NCBI RefSeq assembly: GCF_000426605.1
Contig: NZ_AUFR01000018.1
Coordinates: 1-58,461, forward strand
Source of the DNA: Propionibacterium acidifaciens DSM 21887
GTDB lineage: Bacteria > Actinomycetota > Actinomycetes > Propionibacteriales > Propionibacteriaceae
DNA: 58,461 nucleotides
Direction: 5' to 3'
Shown here: piece by piece, positions 24,333 through 33,194 of the stretch
Layout: every line of letters starts with the position of its first letter
How positions within the stretch are numbered: the first letter of the stretch is position 1
The notes under the pieces: model-generated
The model's input: only the letters and a program-made list of their open reading frames with translations
Told to the model about the DNA's origin: nothing
Database searches by the model: none
Translations under genes and position numbers: made by a program

Positions 24333-25050
24333 GTCCGGGCCCGACGGGCGGGCCGTCGACCGGCTGCCCGGCGTCGCCGAGCTCGACGCCGGTCGCGCGG
24401 TCCGCCGCGGCATCTCCGAGGCCGTCTACGGGCAGGGCAAGTCGGTGGAGCAGCTGGTCGCCATCGCGACGGCGCTGCGCGGGCGCGCCGACGGGCGGAC
24501 GGCCCTGTTCACCCGCATGGACGCCCCGCGCGCCGAGGCCGTCGCGGCGGTGCTGCCCGGGGCCCGCTGGGACGAGCGGGCCGGTCTGCTGGCCTGGCCG
24601 GGCGAGCCCCCCGCCCCGAGGGGCGGGCTCGTCGTCGTCGCCTGCGCCGGCACCTCCGACATCCCGGTCGCCCGGGAGGCCTGGCTCACCGCCCGTCACC
24701 TGGGTTGCCGCGTGGAGCTGCTCGTCGACGTGGGGGTCGCCGGGCTGCAGCGGGTCCTCGCCCGCCGCGAGCTGTTCGAGCGGGCGGCGGCGGTCGTCGT
24801 CGTCGCGGGCATGGACGGCGCGCTGGCCTCGGTGGTCGCCGGGCTCGTCGCCGCGCCCGTCGTCGCCGTGCCCACCTCGGTGGGCTACGGGGCGTCCTTC
24901 GAGGGCCTGGCCGCGCTGCTGGCCATGCTCAACGCCTGCGCGCCGGGGGTGGCGGTGGTCAACATCGACAATGGATACGGCGCCGGGCACCTCGCCGCGC
25001 AGATCGCGCATGCGAACCTCGACCCGGACGACCAACGAACCGGTCAATGA
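24325..25050 (+). CDS. larB: Pyridinium-3,5-biscarboxylic acid mononucleotide synthase LarB
   Basis: The 241-residue enzyme carboxylates and hydrolyses nicotinic acid adenine dinucleotide, the first step of nickel-pincer cofactor synthesis. The C-terminal two thirds is PurE/AIR-carboxylase-like: VVVACAGTSDIPVAREA, VDVGVAGLQR, VVVVAGMDGALASVVAG, VPTSVGYGASFEG and VNIDNGYGAG. The N-terminal FTRMD element is also seen in the family (TRMDAPRAEAV). It overlaps larE by 8 bp and is 27 bp from larC, so the genes are one unit. Confidence 0.92.
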   Translation: MTESGPDGRAVDRLPGVAELDAGRAVRRGISEAVYGQGKSVEQLVAIATALRGRADGRTALFTRMDAPRAEAVAAVLPGARWDERAGLLAWPGEPPAPRGGLVVVACAGTSDIPVAREAWLTARHLGCRVELLVDVGVAGLQRVLARRELFERAAAVVVVAGMDGALASVVAGLVAAPVVAVPTSVGYGASFEGLAALLAMLNACAPGVAVVNIDNGYGAGHLAAQIAHANLDPDDQRTGQ

Positions 25051-25077
25051 CACGAGCCGATCAGTGAGGAGAGCACG

Positions 25078-26505
25078 ATGACGACCCTGTGGCTGGACGC
25101 ATCCGCCGGAATGGCCGGCGACATGATGATGGGCGCGCTCGTCGACGCCGGCGCCGAGCTCGCCGCCCTCCAGGCGGCCGTCGAGGCCGTCGTGCCGGGC
25201 TCGGTGCGGCTCACCGCGGCGCCGACCGTCCGTGGGGGCATCCGCGCCGTCAAGGCCGAGGTCGAGGTGCTCGTCGACGACCCGCCGCGGCGCACCTGGA
25301 CGAGCATCCGGGCGGCCCTCCAGGAGGCCGCGCTGGCGCCCGACACGAGGAGGCGCGCGCTGGCCGTCTTCGAGGCGATCGCCCGCGCCGAGGGCCGCGT
25401 GCACGGCGTCGATCCGGAGCGGATCCACTTCCACGAGGTCGGCGCGCTCGACTCGATCGCCGATGTCGTCGCCTGCTGCGAGGGGCTGCGCCTGCTCGGC
25501 GTCGACCGCGTCGTCGCCACGCCCGTCGCCGTCGGCGCCGGCAGCGTCCGCGCCGCCCACGGGCTCATGCCCGTGCCGGTGCCGGCCGTCGCGCAGCTCG
25601 CGCTGGGCTGGCCGACGGCGGCCGGTGTCGTCCCGGCCGGGCACCACGGGCAGCACCAGGACCACCCCGCGCCGGGACACGGCCACCCGGCGCATGACCA
25701 CGGGCATCCCGGACCGGCGCATGCCCACTACGAGCAGGGCGACGATCATCCCGGTCACGACGAGCACGCCCACGCGCATCGGCACCACCACGGCGGCGGC
25801 CACGCGGCCGAGCACGCCGCGGGTCACCACGAGCAGGGTGGGGCCGAGGGCCCGCTGCCCGGAGAGCTCTGCACCCCGACCGGCATGGCCCTCGTCGCGG
25901 TCCTGGCCGAACGACCGGGCCCCCAGCCCGCCATGACCACCCGCGCGGTCGGCGTCGGCGCCGGCAGCAGGGACACGCCGGGGCGTCCCAATGTGGTGCG
26001 CGTCCTCGTCGGGGACGAGGACGCCCGGCCGGCCGGCTCCGACGGGGTCTGCGAGCTCGCCGCCACCGTCGACGACCTCGACCCCCGCGTGTGGCCCGAG
26101 GTGCTCGCCGCTCTCCTCGACGAGGGCGCCTTCGACGTCTGGGCCGAGCCCGCCCTCATGAAGAAGGGGCGCCCGGCCCACGTCCTCCACGTGCTCTGCG
26201 CGCCCGGGCGCGCCGACGCCCTGAGCACCCGCATCATGGCGTTGACGAGCACCTTCGGTGTGCGCCGCTACAGCGGGGTGGTCCGCGACGTGCTGGCCCG
26301 CGACTGGCGCACGGTCGCCGTCGACGGCCATGCGGTGTGGGTCAAGATCGGTCACCGGGACGGGACCATCGTCCGTGCCCAGCCTGAGTTCGACGACGTG
26401 CGGGCCCTCGCCGCGGGGCTCAACAGGCCCGTGGTCGACGTGCTCGCCGCGGCCCGTGCCGCCGCCGAGGAGGCGGGGCTGCGCCCGGGCGAACGGCTGG
26501 GGTGA
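25078..26505 (+). CDS. larC: Nickel-pincer cofactor nickel insertase LarC, with His-rich insert
   Basis: The 475-residue cyclometallase uses CTP to insert nickel into the pincer nucleotide. The N-terminal domain begins LWLDASAGMAGDMMMGAL, with DPERIHFHEVGALDSIADVV. Residues about 182-265 are a low-complexity His/Gly/Asp/Pro segment (HHGQHQDHPAPGHGHPAHDH and more) that suits nickel binding or storage. The C-terminal domain starts near CTPTGMALVAVLAE and includes EPALMKKGRPAHVLHVLC. It is a single ORF, unlike the Lactobacillus plantarum larC, which needs a frameshift to join its two halves. RBS GAGGAGAGCACG. The client enzyme (larA or relative) is not in the window. Confidence 0.93.
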   Translation: MTTLWLDASAGMAGDMMMGALVDAGAELAALQAAVEAVVPGSVRLTAAPTVRGGIRAVKAEVEVLVDDPPRRTWTSIRAALQEAALAPDTRRRALAVFEAIARAEGRVHGVDPERIHFHEVGALDSIADVVACCEGLRLLGVDRVVATPVAVGAGSVRAAHGLMPVPVPAVAQLALGWPTAAGVVPAGHHGQHQDHPAPGHGHPAHDHGHPGPAHAHYEQGDDHPGHDEHAHAHRHHHGGGHAAEHAAGHHEQGGAEGPLPGELCTPTGMALVAVLAERPGPQPAMTTRAVGVGAGSRDTPGRPNVVRVLVGDEDARPAGSDGVCELAATVDDLDPRVWPEVLAALLDEGAFDVWAEPALMKKGRPAHVLHVLCAPGRADALSTRIMALTSTFGVRRYSGVVRDVLARDWRTVAVDGHAVWVKIGHRDGTIVRAQPEFDDVRALAAGLNRPVVDVLAAARAAAEEAGLRPGERLG

Positions 26506-26635
26506 GCGTCCGGCCCGTGCGGGGCGATGCGCACCATGTTCGACGGGGGCTGCAGAACGGCTCGTCCGGGTCCGGGCGCGCAGGGGGATCTCCCGGGTTA
26601 GTACCGCAAGACCAAGTCGCGTTCCTGTTCGCTCC
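26506..26635. other. Left boundary of the low-G+C island
   Basis: No gene here. The sequence passes from typical high G+C (49 G/C in the 60 bases from 26401) into the cluster (28 G/C in the 60 bases from 26761). The switch starts at about 26590. No tRNA, att-like repeat or IS end was recognised. Confidence 0.5.
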
Positions 26636-26663
26636 TTGACATGTCATCGCCCTGAGTTATGCT
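26636..26663 (+). promoter_or_regulatory. Promoter of the PKS/NRPS cluster
   Basis: A perfect -35 hexamer TTGACA (26636-26641) is separated by 16 bp from TATGCT (26658-26663, four of six matches to TATAAT). Transcription would start near 26670, which rules out the earlier in-frame ATG at 26659 as start of the first gene. This is the only good housekeeping-type promoter seen for the whole cluster. Confidence 0.6.
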
Positions 26664-26754
26664 GAAATTGGAAATTTTCTCGAAGGGGTGCGCAAATAGG
26701 AACAAACAAATGAGCCCTGACACTCCACTATATCCACACCGTCAAGAGGCATCG

Positions 26755-28440
26755 ATGACTATCAGAGACTTGGTTGCTGCACGTTTTGAAGAAGATTCGT
26801 TGACCCCTTCGATCGAATGGCTAACCTTCCCTGGAGGTACCGAGAAACGAGAAACGGCCAGTTGGCAGGAGCTACTTAATCAAGCCTCCCGCGTGGCCGA
26901 GACTGTAGGGGTCGGATCGCAGGATGGACGGGAGCGAGTGGCCATCATGCTTCCCACTTCTCGCGCGTACTGGGTCGCGTTCATCGCCTGCGCACTCGCT
27001 GGAGTGATCGCTGTCCCGCTGTTTGAGCCAACGCTCGACCGTACGGATCACCGACGCATCAACTCGATGCTTGAGAGCTGCCAGCCGCGCGTCATTCTTA
27101 CGAACTCAGCATCACTGTCAGTGATATCTGAGTATGTGGGTTCGCAGACACGCGTGCTAGACGTTGACGCACTGATGGGTAGTCCCGAGGATGAGGCGCC
27201 CATTGAGCATTGGCTAGCTGCTTCCGGGCCTGGACCCGACGATGTCGCTTACCTGCAGTACACTTCGGGGTCAACCTCGCGCCCATCGGGTGTTGAGATC
27301 ACGTATGCAGCATTCGAGTTCAACCTAAAGCAGTCCTGCGACTCCCTCGGAATCACCCGTGAGAACCGCGCGGTAACTTGGCTTCCTCTTTACCATGACA
27401 TGGGACTGGTGTTCGCGCTGGGCCTTGGGATCGTCACGGGAATCCCGGTTACCATGATGTCTCCCGATTCTTTTTTATGCAGCCCGAGTCGTTGGATCCG
27501 GGCATTGGACCGCACCGAAGCCACGATCAGTGCATCACCCAATTTCGGCTACGAGTACACGCTTCAACAGGGTTTAGGTGGGGTATGTGAAAACTTGGAC
27601 CTGTCAAGGGTGCAATGGCTCCTGAGTGGGTCCGAGCCTGTGCGTCCATCAACCGTTACGCGGTTCGAAGCCGAGTTAGCCAGGTACGGATTGCCTAGTG
27701 GGTCGATCCGACCTTCATACGGGATGGCTGAAGCGACCGTTTTCGTATCGGCTGCTCCGCACCTCGAGACGAGGATGATCTCCCGGCAAAGACTGACCAA
27801 TGGGTTTGTGGCTGACCCGAAGGATGAGGATGACAGCACAGAATTGGTGAGTTGCGGCCGCATCGCCGAAGGCACCGACCACGTCGTGGTCGATCCTGTC
27901 ACTTTCGCTGTGCTTCCTTCTGGACGTGTTGGTGAGCTGTGGTTACGCGGACAGAGTATCACTCGCGGGTATTGGGGTGACAAGATCCACACCGAGCAAA
28001 CCATTGTCGAGTTGCCAGGACATGACCTCCATGAGCGCTGGCTCCGGACCGGTGACCTCGTTGCTGTGTGCGATGAGAGTCTCTACGTTGTCGGCAGACT
28101 CAAGTCGATGCTTATCATCGACGGGCGGAACCACTACTCAGAGGACTTAGAACGCACCGTTCAGCAGGTCGATCCGCGTATTCGACCTGGCAGGGTCGCT
28201 GTCGTCGCTCACGACACTGGATCGACGGAAATTCCACTCATCATCGCTGAAACCCGTACGCGGACGGACGCCGATATTAAGGAGCTCTCGAAGCGCATCC
28301 GCTCGGCGGTCTCAGTTAACCATGGCTTCGCCTCGTCGATCGTCGCCTTGGTCCCACCTGACTTCATCCCGTTGACGACGAGTGGGAAGATCCAGCGTCC
28401 GTTGGCCTATGCCAAGTGGTGCGCTGACTGGGCCGACTGA
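26755..28440 (+). CDS. Fatty acyl-AMP ligase (FAAL), starter-unit loading enzyme
   Basis: The 561-residue ANL-superfamily enzyme activates a fatty acid as acyl-AMP and passes it to a carrier domain, here most likely the N-terminal ACP of the next protein. Motifs are A3 YTSGSTSRPSGVEI, LPLYHDMGLVFALG, A5 SYGMAEATVFVS, A7 WLRTGDL and the FAAL-type GRLKSMLIIDGRNHYSEDLE. The A10 lysine lies in TTSGKIQRPLA. The GRNHYSEDLE form is characteristic of FAALs over CoA ligases. Start ATG 26755 follows GAGGCATCG; ATG 26710 with AGGA eight bases upstream is an equal alternative. The gene contains TTA leucine codons and is much less G/C-biased than the lar operon. Compare FadD26-PpsA in mycobacteria. Confidence 0.92.
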   Translation: MTIRDLVAARFEEDSLTPSIEWLTFPGGTEKRETASWQELLNQASRVAETVGVGSQDGRERVAIMLPTSRAYWVAFIACALAGVIAVPLFEPTLDRTDHRRINSMLESCQPRVILTNSASLSVISEYVGSQTRVLDVDALMGSPEDEAPIEHWLAASGPGPDDVAYLQYTSGSTSRPSGVEITYAAFEFNLKQSCDSLGITRENRAVTWLPLYHDMGLVFALGLGIVTGIPVTMMSPDSFLCSPSRWIRALDRTEATISASPNFGYEYTLQQGLGGVCENLDLSRVQWLLSGSEPVRPSTVTRFEAELARYGLPSGSIRPSYGMAEATVFVSAAPHLETRMISRQRLTNGFVADPKDEDDSTELVSCGRIAEGTDHVVVDPVTFAVLPSGRVGELWLRGQSITRGYWGDKIHTEQTIVELPGHDLHERWLRTGDLVAVCDESLYVVGRLKSMLIIDGRNHYSEDLERTVQQVDPRIRPGRVAVVAHDTGSTEIPLIIAETRTRTDADIKELSKRIRSAVSVNHGFASSIVALVPPDFIPLTTSGKIQRPLAYAKWCADWAD

Positions 28441-28502
28441 GCGTGAGTGCGAGACGCTGCGGCACACAACAGCATCGTTTACGGAGTTGAGGGGTGCTAG
28501 GC

Positions 28503-31500
28503 ATGAGAACAACATCCGAATGGGAACGTTGGTTGCAGAGCTGGGTGAGACGACAACTCGGCGACTTGTCTTTTGACGTATCTTCGACGGCCACTTGGTC
28601 GGATCTTGGACTCGGTTCGCGCGACCTGGTCGCGTTGTCCGCTGCCGTCGAGGAGTCAAGCGGGTTGATTTTAGAAGTGGCAGCGGCTTGGAACTACCCG
28701 ACTGTGCGTCAGCTGGCCCAGCGTCTCTCGGGAGAGCAGTCATCCGAATCGGCATCCAAGAACGCGACAACATCGGGGCAGTGCGGCCCCATTGCGGTGG
28801 TTGGTATGTCGTGTCGGTTTCCGGGTGCCGGGAATGGTCACGAGGCCTTCTGGAACTTGCTGGCGTCCGGCACCGACGCGGTCCGCGAGGTTCCCGGCTT
28901 CCGGTGGGGCGACTCCGCTTCTGATCCGGAGTATCTACGACAACTCGGCGTGCCACGCTTCGCGGGTCTGGTCGATGATCCCTTCGGTTTCGATTCACAG
29001 TACTTCGCGATCTCCCCTGCTGAGGCGGCGAGCATGGATCCACAGCAGCGGATGCTGATGGAGGTAGCAAGCGACGCTTTGCAGGACGCTGGTCTGCTTC
29101 CAGAACAGCTTGCGGAGCGACCCGTTGGAGTCTTCGTCGGCGTCAGTGGGCATGACCATCTCTTGGCCGCGTCGACTAACCTCGCCGACGTCGACGCGTG
29201 GACTAACTCAGGTGCCTCGGCGGCTATGCTGGCCAACCGGATCTCTTATTACTTCGATCTCTCCGGACCCAGCATGGCCATCGATACTGCGTGCTCGTCA
29301 TCGCTTGTCGCCTTGCACGAAGCCGTGACCAGTATCCAATCGGGCGAGTGCGAGGCGGCGCTGGTCGGCGGCGTGAATGTCCTGCTTTCACCCGCCGGTG
29401 GTCTGTCGTTCAGTCGCGCTGGCGTAATGGCGCCCGATGGCCGCTGCAAGACTTTCGACGCTGAGGCGGATGGATACGTCCGAGGTGAAGGATGCGGTGT
29501 CCTCGTTCTGAAGCCCCTCGACACGGCGCTGCGCGACGGCAGCCGTATCTGGGGGGTCGTGCGCGGCACGGCTGTGAATACGAATGGTCGCTCCAACGGT
29601 CTCTTGGCACCGCGCACTTCTGCTCAGGCGGCGGTCGAGCGCCTAGCCCTGACACGGTCGGGCGTTGTGCCCGAGGACGTCTCATATGTCGAATGCCACG
29701 GCACGGGGACCCCTCTCGGAGACCCCATCGAGCTGGAGGCACTTGCTCTCGCCTATGGTCGGAGAAGCAGCAGCAAGCCGCTGCTCGTCGGCTCGGTTAA
29801 GAGCAACATTGGTCACCTCGAATCAGCGGCCGGTATGGCAGGTGTCATCAAAGTTTTGCTGGCGATGTCCCGCGATTTATTACCTCCTTCCATACATTTT
29901 ACTACCCCTAATCCCCTCATCGACTTCGCAGGGTTCGAAGTCGTTACAGACCTTCGCCCCTGGTTCGATGACTCAGGTCTGCATCGCGCTGGCGTCTCGT
30001 CGTTCGGGTTTGGAGGGTCCAACGCGCACGTGATTCTTGAGGATTCGCCTGGCTACGGTTCGGGCGCCGACCCGGTGTGGGTGTTCTCTGGGCAGGCCTC
30101 TCGCTGGGCTGGCATGGCGCATGATCTGCTCAACGAGACTGGGTTCAGAGCAATGATCCAACGAATCGATCCGGTCATCTACGAACACAGTGGATTCTCG
30201 GTGCTCGATCTACTGAGTGAAAGACGTCTACCCACGGGCCTCACGCATGTGCAACCGACCCTTTTCGCGGTGCAGGTGGCGCTTTCCGCTTTGTGGCGCG
30301 ATCGCGGCGAACAACCGGCGTTCGTGATCGGACACTCCATGGGCGAGGTGGCTGCGGCATGCGTCGCTGGGATCCTCTCGCCGGAGGACGCCGCCCGTCT
30401 TATCTGCCACCGTGCCAGCCTCGTCGAATCGCTCTCTGGGTCCGGTGCTATGTTGATCAGCCATGCATCGGCTGACCAGACTGAAGCCATAATTCACGAG
30501 ATCGATAATGCGTGGCTCGCCGGGCACAACAGTCCCACTACGACGATCGTCTCTGGGGCACCAATGGCCATCGAGGAGGTCGAGGAGCGTCTGGATGCCG
30601 CCGGCTACGACCCTCGCCGCGTGGACGTCGATTTCGCTTCACATTGTCCGCTGGTCGAGGGGATCCTCGAGCCATTTCGGCAAATGATCTCCGATCTAGA
30701 GGTTCTCCCGGGCGAGATACCGCTCATCAGCACGGTCGCGAACAGTCACCCGAGCGACGGAGCATCTCACTGGATCACCAACTTGAGGCAACCTGTCCTC
30801 TTCGCGGAAGCCGTAGCCGAGTGTTTGACCTTGGGCGTGAGGGCGTTTGTGGAGGTATCACCGCACCCGTCGCTTCTGACACCGATCGTCGAGACCGCTC
30901 GACCCAAGCCCATCACGGTGCGTGCCGGCCTGATGCGGGGCATCCAGGAGGATCAACCAGCACGTCGGCAGTGGCGCCGCGACGCTGACCTTTACATTCG
31001 CCCGCGGCGACGTGTCGGGAGGACCGCGTTGGCCTGCGGCCCTGGCAACCTGTTGGGTTCGATGACACGATTGCCGGGTCAGGTGGAACAGCGAATCTGG
31101 CGTGCCACACTCGTGCCGCAGCATTCAGATGGGTTCCCGGCGCACTTGGTGCAGGGCAGGCGAGTAGTGCCCGCTTGGAGGCTGCTGACCACGCTACTGG
31201 CAGCTGGTGGCAGCTCTCTCCAAGATGTCAGACTGCATTCTCCCTTGAACGAGGACCAAGAACAAGAAGTGCTGACCACCGCCAGCGGAGAACTCCTGTC
31301 AATCTATGCGACCTCTTCCGGTGGAACCGAAGCGGTGCTGGTTGCGTCCGCTCGAAAATCAGGGCAGCAACTGACCGCGCCTACGTTCTTTGAGCCGGAA
31401 CAGTGGGAGATGCCTGATGACGGCGCCCAAAACGCGCTCACGGCTCGGGGCCGGGTAGTTGGCTGGGCACGTGGGGGCGCTTGGGCCGCGCTGCGTCTGG

Positions 31501-33194
31501 AACTACCTGCGGACCAAGACTCTGCATTGGCAGCGTTGCTTGATGCGGGGTGCATTCTCCCGTCGCTCAGCGCTGACGGTCCGATGACCCCGGTGGGCGT
31601 TGGAGCTGTCGGCTGCTCGAACGAAATATGTTGTGGGGTGGCGACGGTACTCGGAATGCGCGAGGGCGACCTCTGGCACGTTGTCGCAAGGGACGAGTCT
31701 GGCACATCTCTGATGTGTTTATCTGATCTGGCTGCCTACGATCTGCGCGAGAGCAACCCTCAAGCGATGAGGGCCGAGCTTACTTGGGAGCTGACCGCGC
31801 TTGACTGCACCCGGACCGACGTGTGGGACGTGCCGTCCGTATCAACTCATGATCAGGTCGGCACTGCTGCCGACCTGATTTGCGAGGCACAACGACGACT
31901 TGAGGGCTTGGGGCCGGACCAGCGCTTGGCAGTCATCACCCATGGAGTCAAGGACGCGCACTCGTCAGCGCAACCGGCTTGCGCGTTGTGGGGGCTTGCA
32001 GGTGTGATAGCTGCCGAGCAGCCAGATCGTTGGGCTGGCATCGTCGACTCTCCGACAGGGTCTTCGTCCTCTAGGCTTGAGGGATGGACGCTGTCGAGCG
32101 GCTCGTTCGTCCCTGTGCCTGAGCCGAAACTTCTGAGATTCACGGAAGACGACGTCGTGCTAGTGACCGGAGCCTTCGGTGGGATCGGTCAGCTCCTGAT
32201 TCGCTACTTGGCGGAGCACGGGGCGCGGGCAATGATCCTCACGACTCGCGGCCAACCAGACGCGTCGATTTTAGACGAATTACACCAAGCTGGAGTCACA
32301 GTCTGGGTGGTTCCCGTTGACCTATCGGACCGCGGGTCACTCACCAGGTGGTTGGAGAAGTGGAGAAGCATCCATGGGGACACGATCAGCACAGTCTTCC
32401 ATCTGGCGGGTTACTCGCCGGATCTTTCCGTAGCTGACCTCACCGAGTCAGAGATCGAGCGGTCCTTGTCCGTGAAGGCGGGCGGGTTGAGTGATCTTTT
32501 AGATGCCTGTGGTGAGCACGTTCGCGGAATGGTGTTCTCGTCGGCTGCCTCGGTCAGCGGTGTGCCGGGTCAAGGCGCCTATGCTGCGGCTAATGCCTTG
32601 GTAGACGGCATGGTTCGTAGCGTGGTCAGCCGTGGGGGACGCTGGCAGGTCATCAACTGGGGTCCTTGGGCATCGGTCGGATTGGCTGGCCGCGCCCAGG
32701 CTGAAGCGGCCTCGGAGGTACTCCGGCTGGCTGGCTGGACAGATCTGCAGCCTGACGCGGCGCTGCGAGCCTTGGCCTGGGCTTTAAGTAGCGAGACTAC
32801 GCAGACAGTCATCGTTGGTGAGGTCGTTGAGCAAGATAACCGCTCTGGCGTGTGGACACACGCCGACACCGACGAGCGGGTTCGCTTGATTGAGGAAATC
32901 GTCCGCCGCCACTTAGGAATCACCAACGAGCGCCTTTCGCGCGATCGGCCCTTGGCTGAATACGGGATGGACTCGATTCTCGCTCTACGGATGCTGCGCA
33001 ACATCAACGACCTCGTTGGGCAGGAGCTGCCCGTCGGTTTCCTTTGGGATCACCCCTCGGTCAACGCAATCGCGACTGCCCTCGAACTGGGTGACTCACT
33101 CGATGGCCCTCATCCCGAAGGCAGTGATCAGTCGGATCCGACCCCCACGGCTTCGGCGTTCGGACAACTTCTGAAAGAGATCGAGGAACAATGA
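28503..33194 (+). CDS. Type I PKS: ACP-KS-AT-DH-KR-ACP (loading ACP and module 1)
   Basis: The 1563-residue synthase extends the FAAL-delivered acyl chain once. Order and key residues: loading ACP, Ser39 in LGLGSRD; KS about 90-520, Cys264 in DTACSSS, with HGTGTP and SNIGHLE; AT, Ser612 in GHSMGEV and FASH specificity motif; DH-like, His881 in HLVQGRRVVP (HxxxGxxxxP) and Asp1014 in LLDAG, although the +4 Gln/His is Ile; KR, VTGAFGGIG and Tyr1360 in YAAAN; ACP, Ser1491 in YGMDS. FASH resembles the YASH of methylmalonyl-type ATs more than the HAFH of malonyl ATs. ATG is preceded by GAGGGG; a GTG three codons earlier is too close to it. Overlaps the next gene by 4 bp. The N-terminal ACP layout matches mycobacterial PpsA. 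Confidence 0.93.
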   Translation: MRTTSEWERWLQSWVRRQLGDLSFDVSSTATWSDLGLGSRDLVALSAAVEESSGLILEVAAAWNYPTVRQLAQRLSGEQSSESASKNATTSGQCGPIAVVGMSCRFPGAGNGHEAFWNLLASGTDAVREVPGFRWGDSASDPEYLRQLGVPRFAGLVDDPFGFDSQYFAISPAEAASMDPQQRMLMEVASDALQDAGLLPEQLAERPVGVFVGVSGHDHLLAASTNLADVDAWTNSGASAAMLANRISYYFDLSGPSMAIDTACSSSLVALHEAVTSIQSGECEAALVGGVNVLLSPAGGLSFSRAGVMAPDGRCKTFDAEADGYVRGEGCGVLVLKPLDTALRDGSRIWGVVRGTAVNTNGRSNGLLAPRTSAQAAVERLALTRSGVVPEDVSYVECHGTGTPLGDPIELEALALAYGRRSSSKPLLVGSVKSNIGHLESAAGMAGVIKVLLAMSRDLLPPSIHFTTPNPLIDFAGFEVVTDLRPWFDDSGLHRAGVSSFGFGGSNAHVILEDSPGYGSGADPVWVFSGQASRWAGMAHDLLNETGFRAMIQRIDPVIYEHSGFSVLDLLSERRLPTGLTHVQPTLFAVQVALSALWRDRGEQPAFVIGHSMGEVAAACVAGILSPEDAARLICHRASLVESLSGSGAMLISHASADQTEAIIHEIDNAWLAGHNSPTTTIVSGAPMAIEEVEERLDAAGYDPRRVDVDFASHCPLVEGILEPFRQMISDLEVLPGEIPLISTVANSHPSDGASHWITNLRQPVLFAEAVAECLTLGVRAFVEVSPHPSLLTPIVETARPKPITVRAGLMRGIQEDQPARRQWRRDADLYIRPRRRVGRTALACGPGNLLGSMTRLPGQVEQRIWRATLVPQHSDGFPAHLVQGRRVVPAWRLLTTLLAAGGSSLQDVRLHSPLNEDQEQEVLTTASGELLSIYATSSGGTEAVLVASARKSGQQLTAPTFFEPEQWEMPDDGAQNALTARGRVVGWARGGAWAALRLELPADQDSALAALLDAGCILPSLSADGPMTPVGVGAVGCSNEICCGVATVLGMREGDLWHVVARDESGTSLMCLSDLAAYDLRESNPQAMRAELTWELTALDCTRTDVWDVPSVSTHDQVGTAADLICEAQRRLEGLGPDQRLAVITHGVKDAHSSAQPACALWGLAGVIAAEQPDRWAGIVDSPTGSSSSRLEGWTLSSGSFVPVPEPKLLRFTEDDVVLVTGAFGGIGQLLIRYLAEHGARAMILTTRGQPDASILDELHQAGVTVWVVPVDLSDRGSLTRWLEKWRSIHGDTISTVFHLAGYSPDLSVADLTESEIERSLSVKAGGLSDLLDACGEHVRGMVFSSAASVSGVPGQGAYAAANALVDGMVRSVVSRGGRWQVINWGPWASVGLAGRAQAEAASEVLRLAGWTDLQPDAALRALAWALSSETTQTVIVGEVVEQDNRSGVWTHADTDERVRLIEEIVRRHLGITNERLSRDRPLAEYGMDSILALRMLRNINDLVGQELPVGFLWDHPSVNAIATALELGDSLDGPHPEGSDQSDPTPTASAFGQLLKEIEEQ

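Noticed and set aside
25640-25840. The His-rich stretch as a separate metallochaperone gene
   Set aside because: It is in frame and continuous with both LarC domains, with no internal ribosome binding site needed.
24295-26355. 686-codon minus-strand frame opposite larB/larC
   Set aside because: Shadow of the lar genes; its His-rich-opposite portion becomes VV/MM low complexity, and no start signal is present.
28494-28502. GTG at 28494 as start of the first PKS gene
   Set aside because: The only ribosome binding site (GAGGGG) overlaps this codon; it is well placed for the ATG at 28503.
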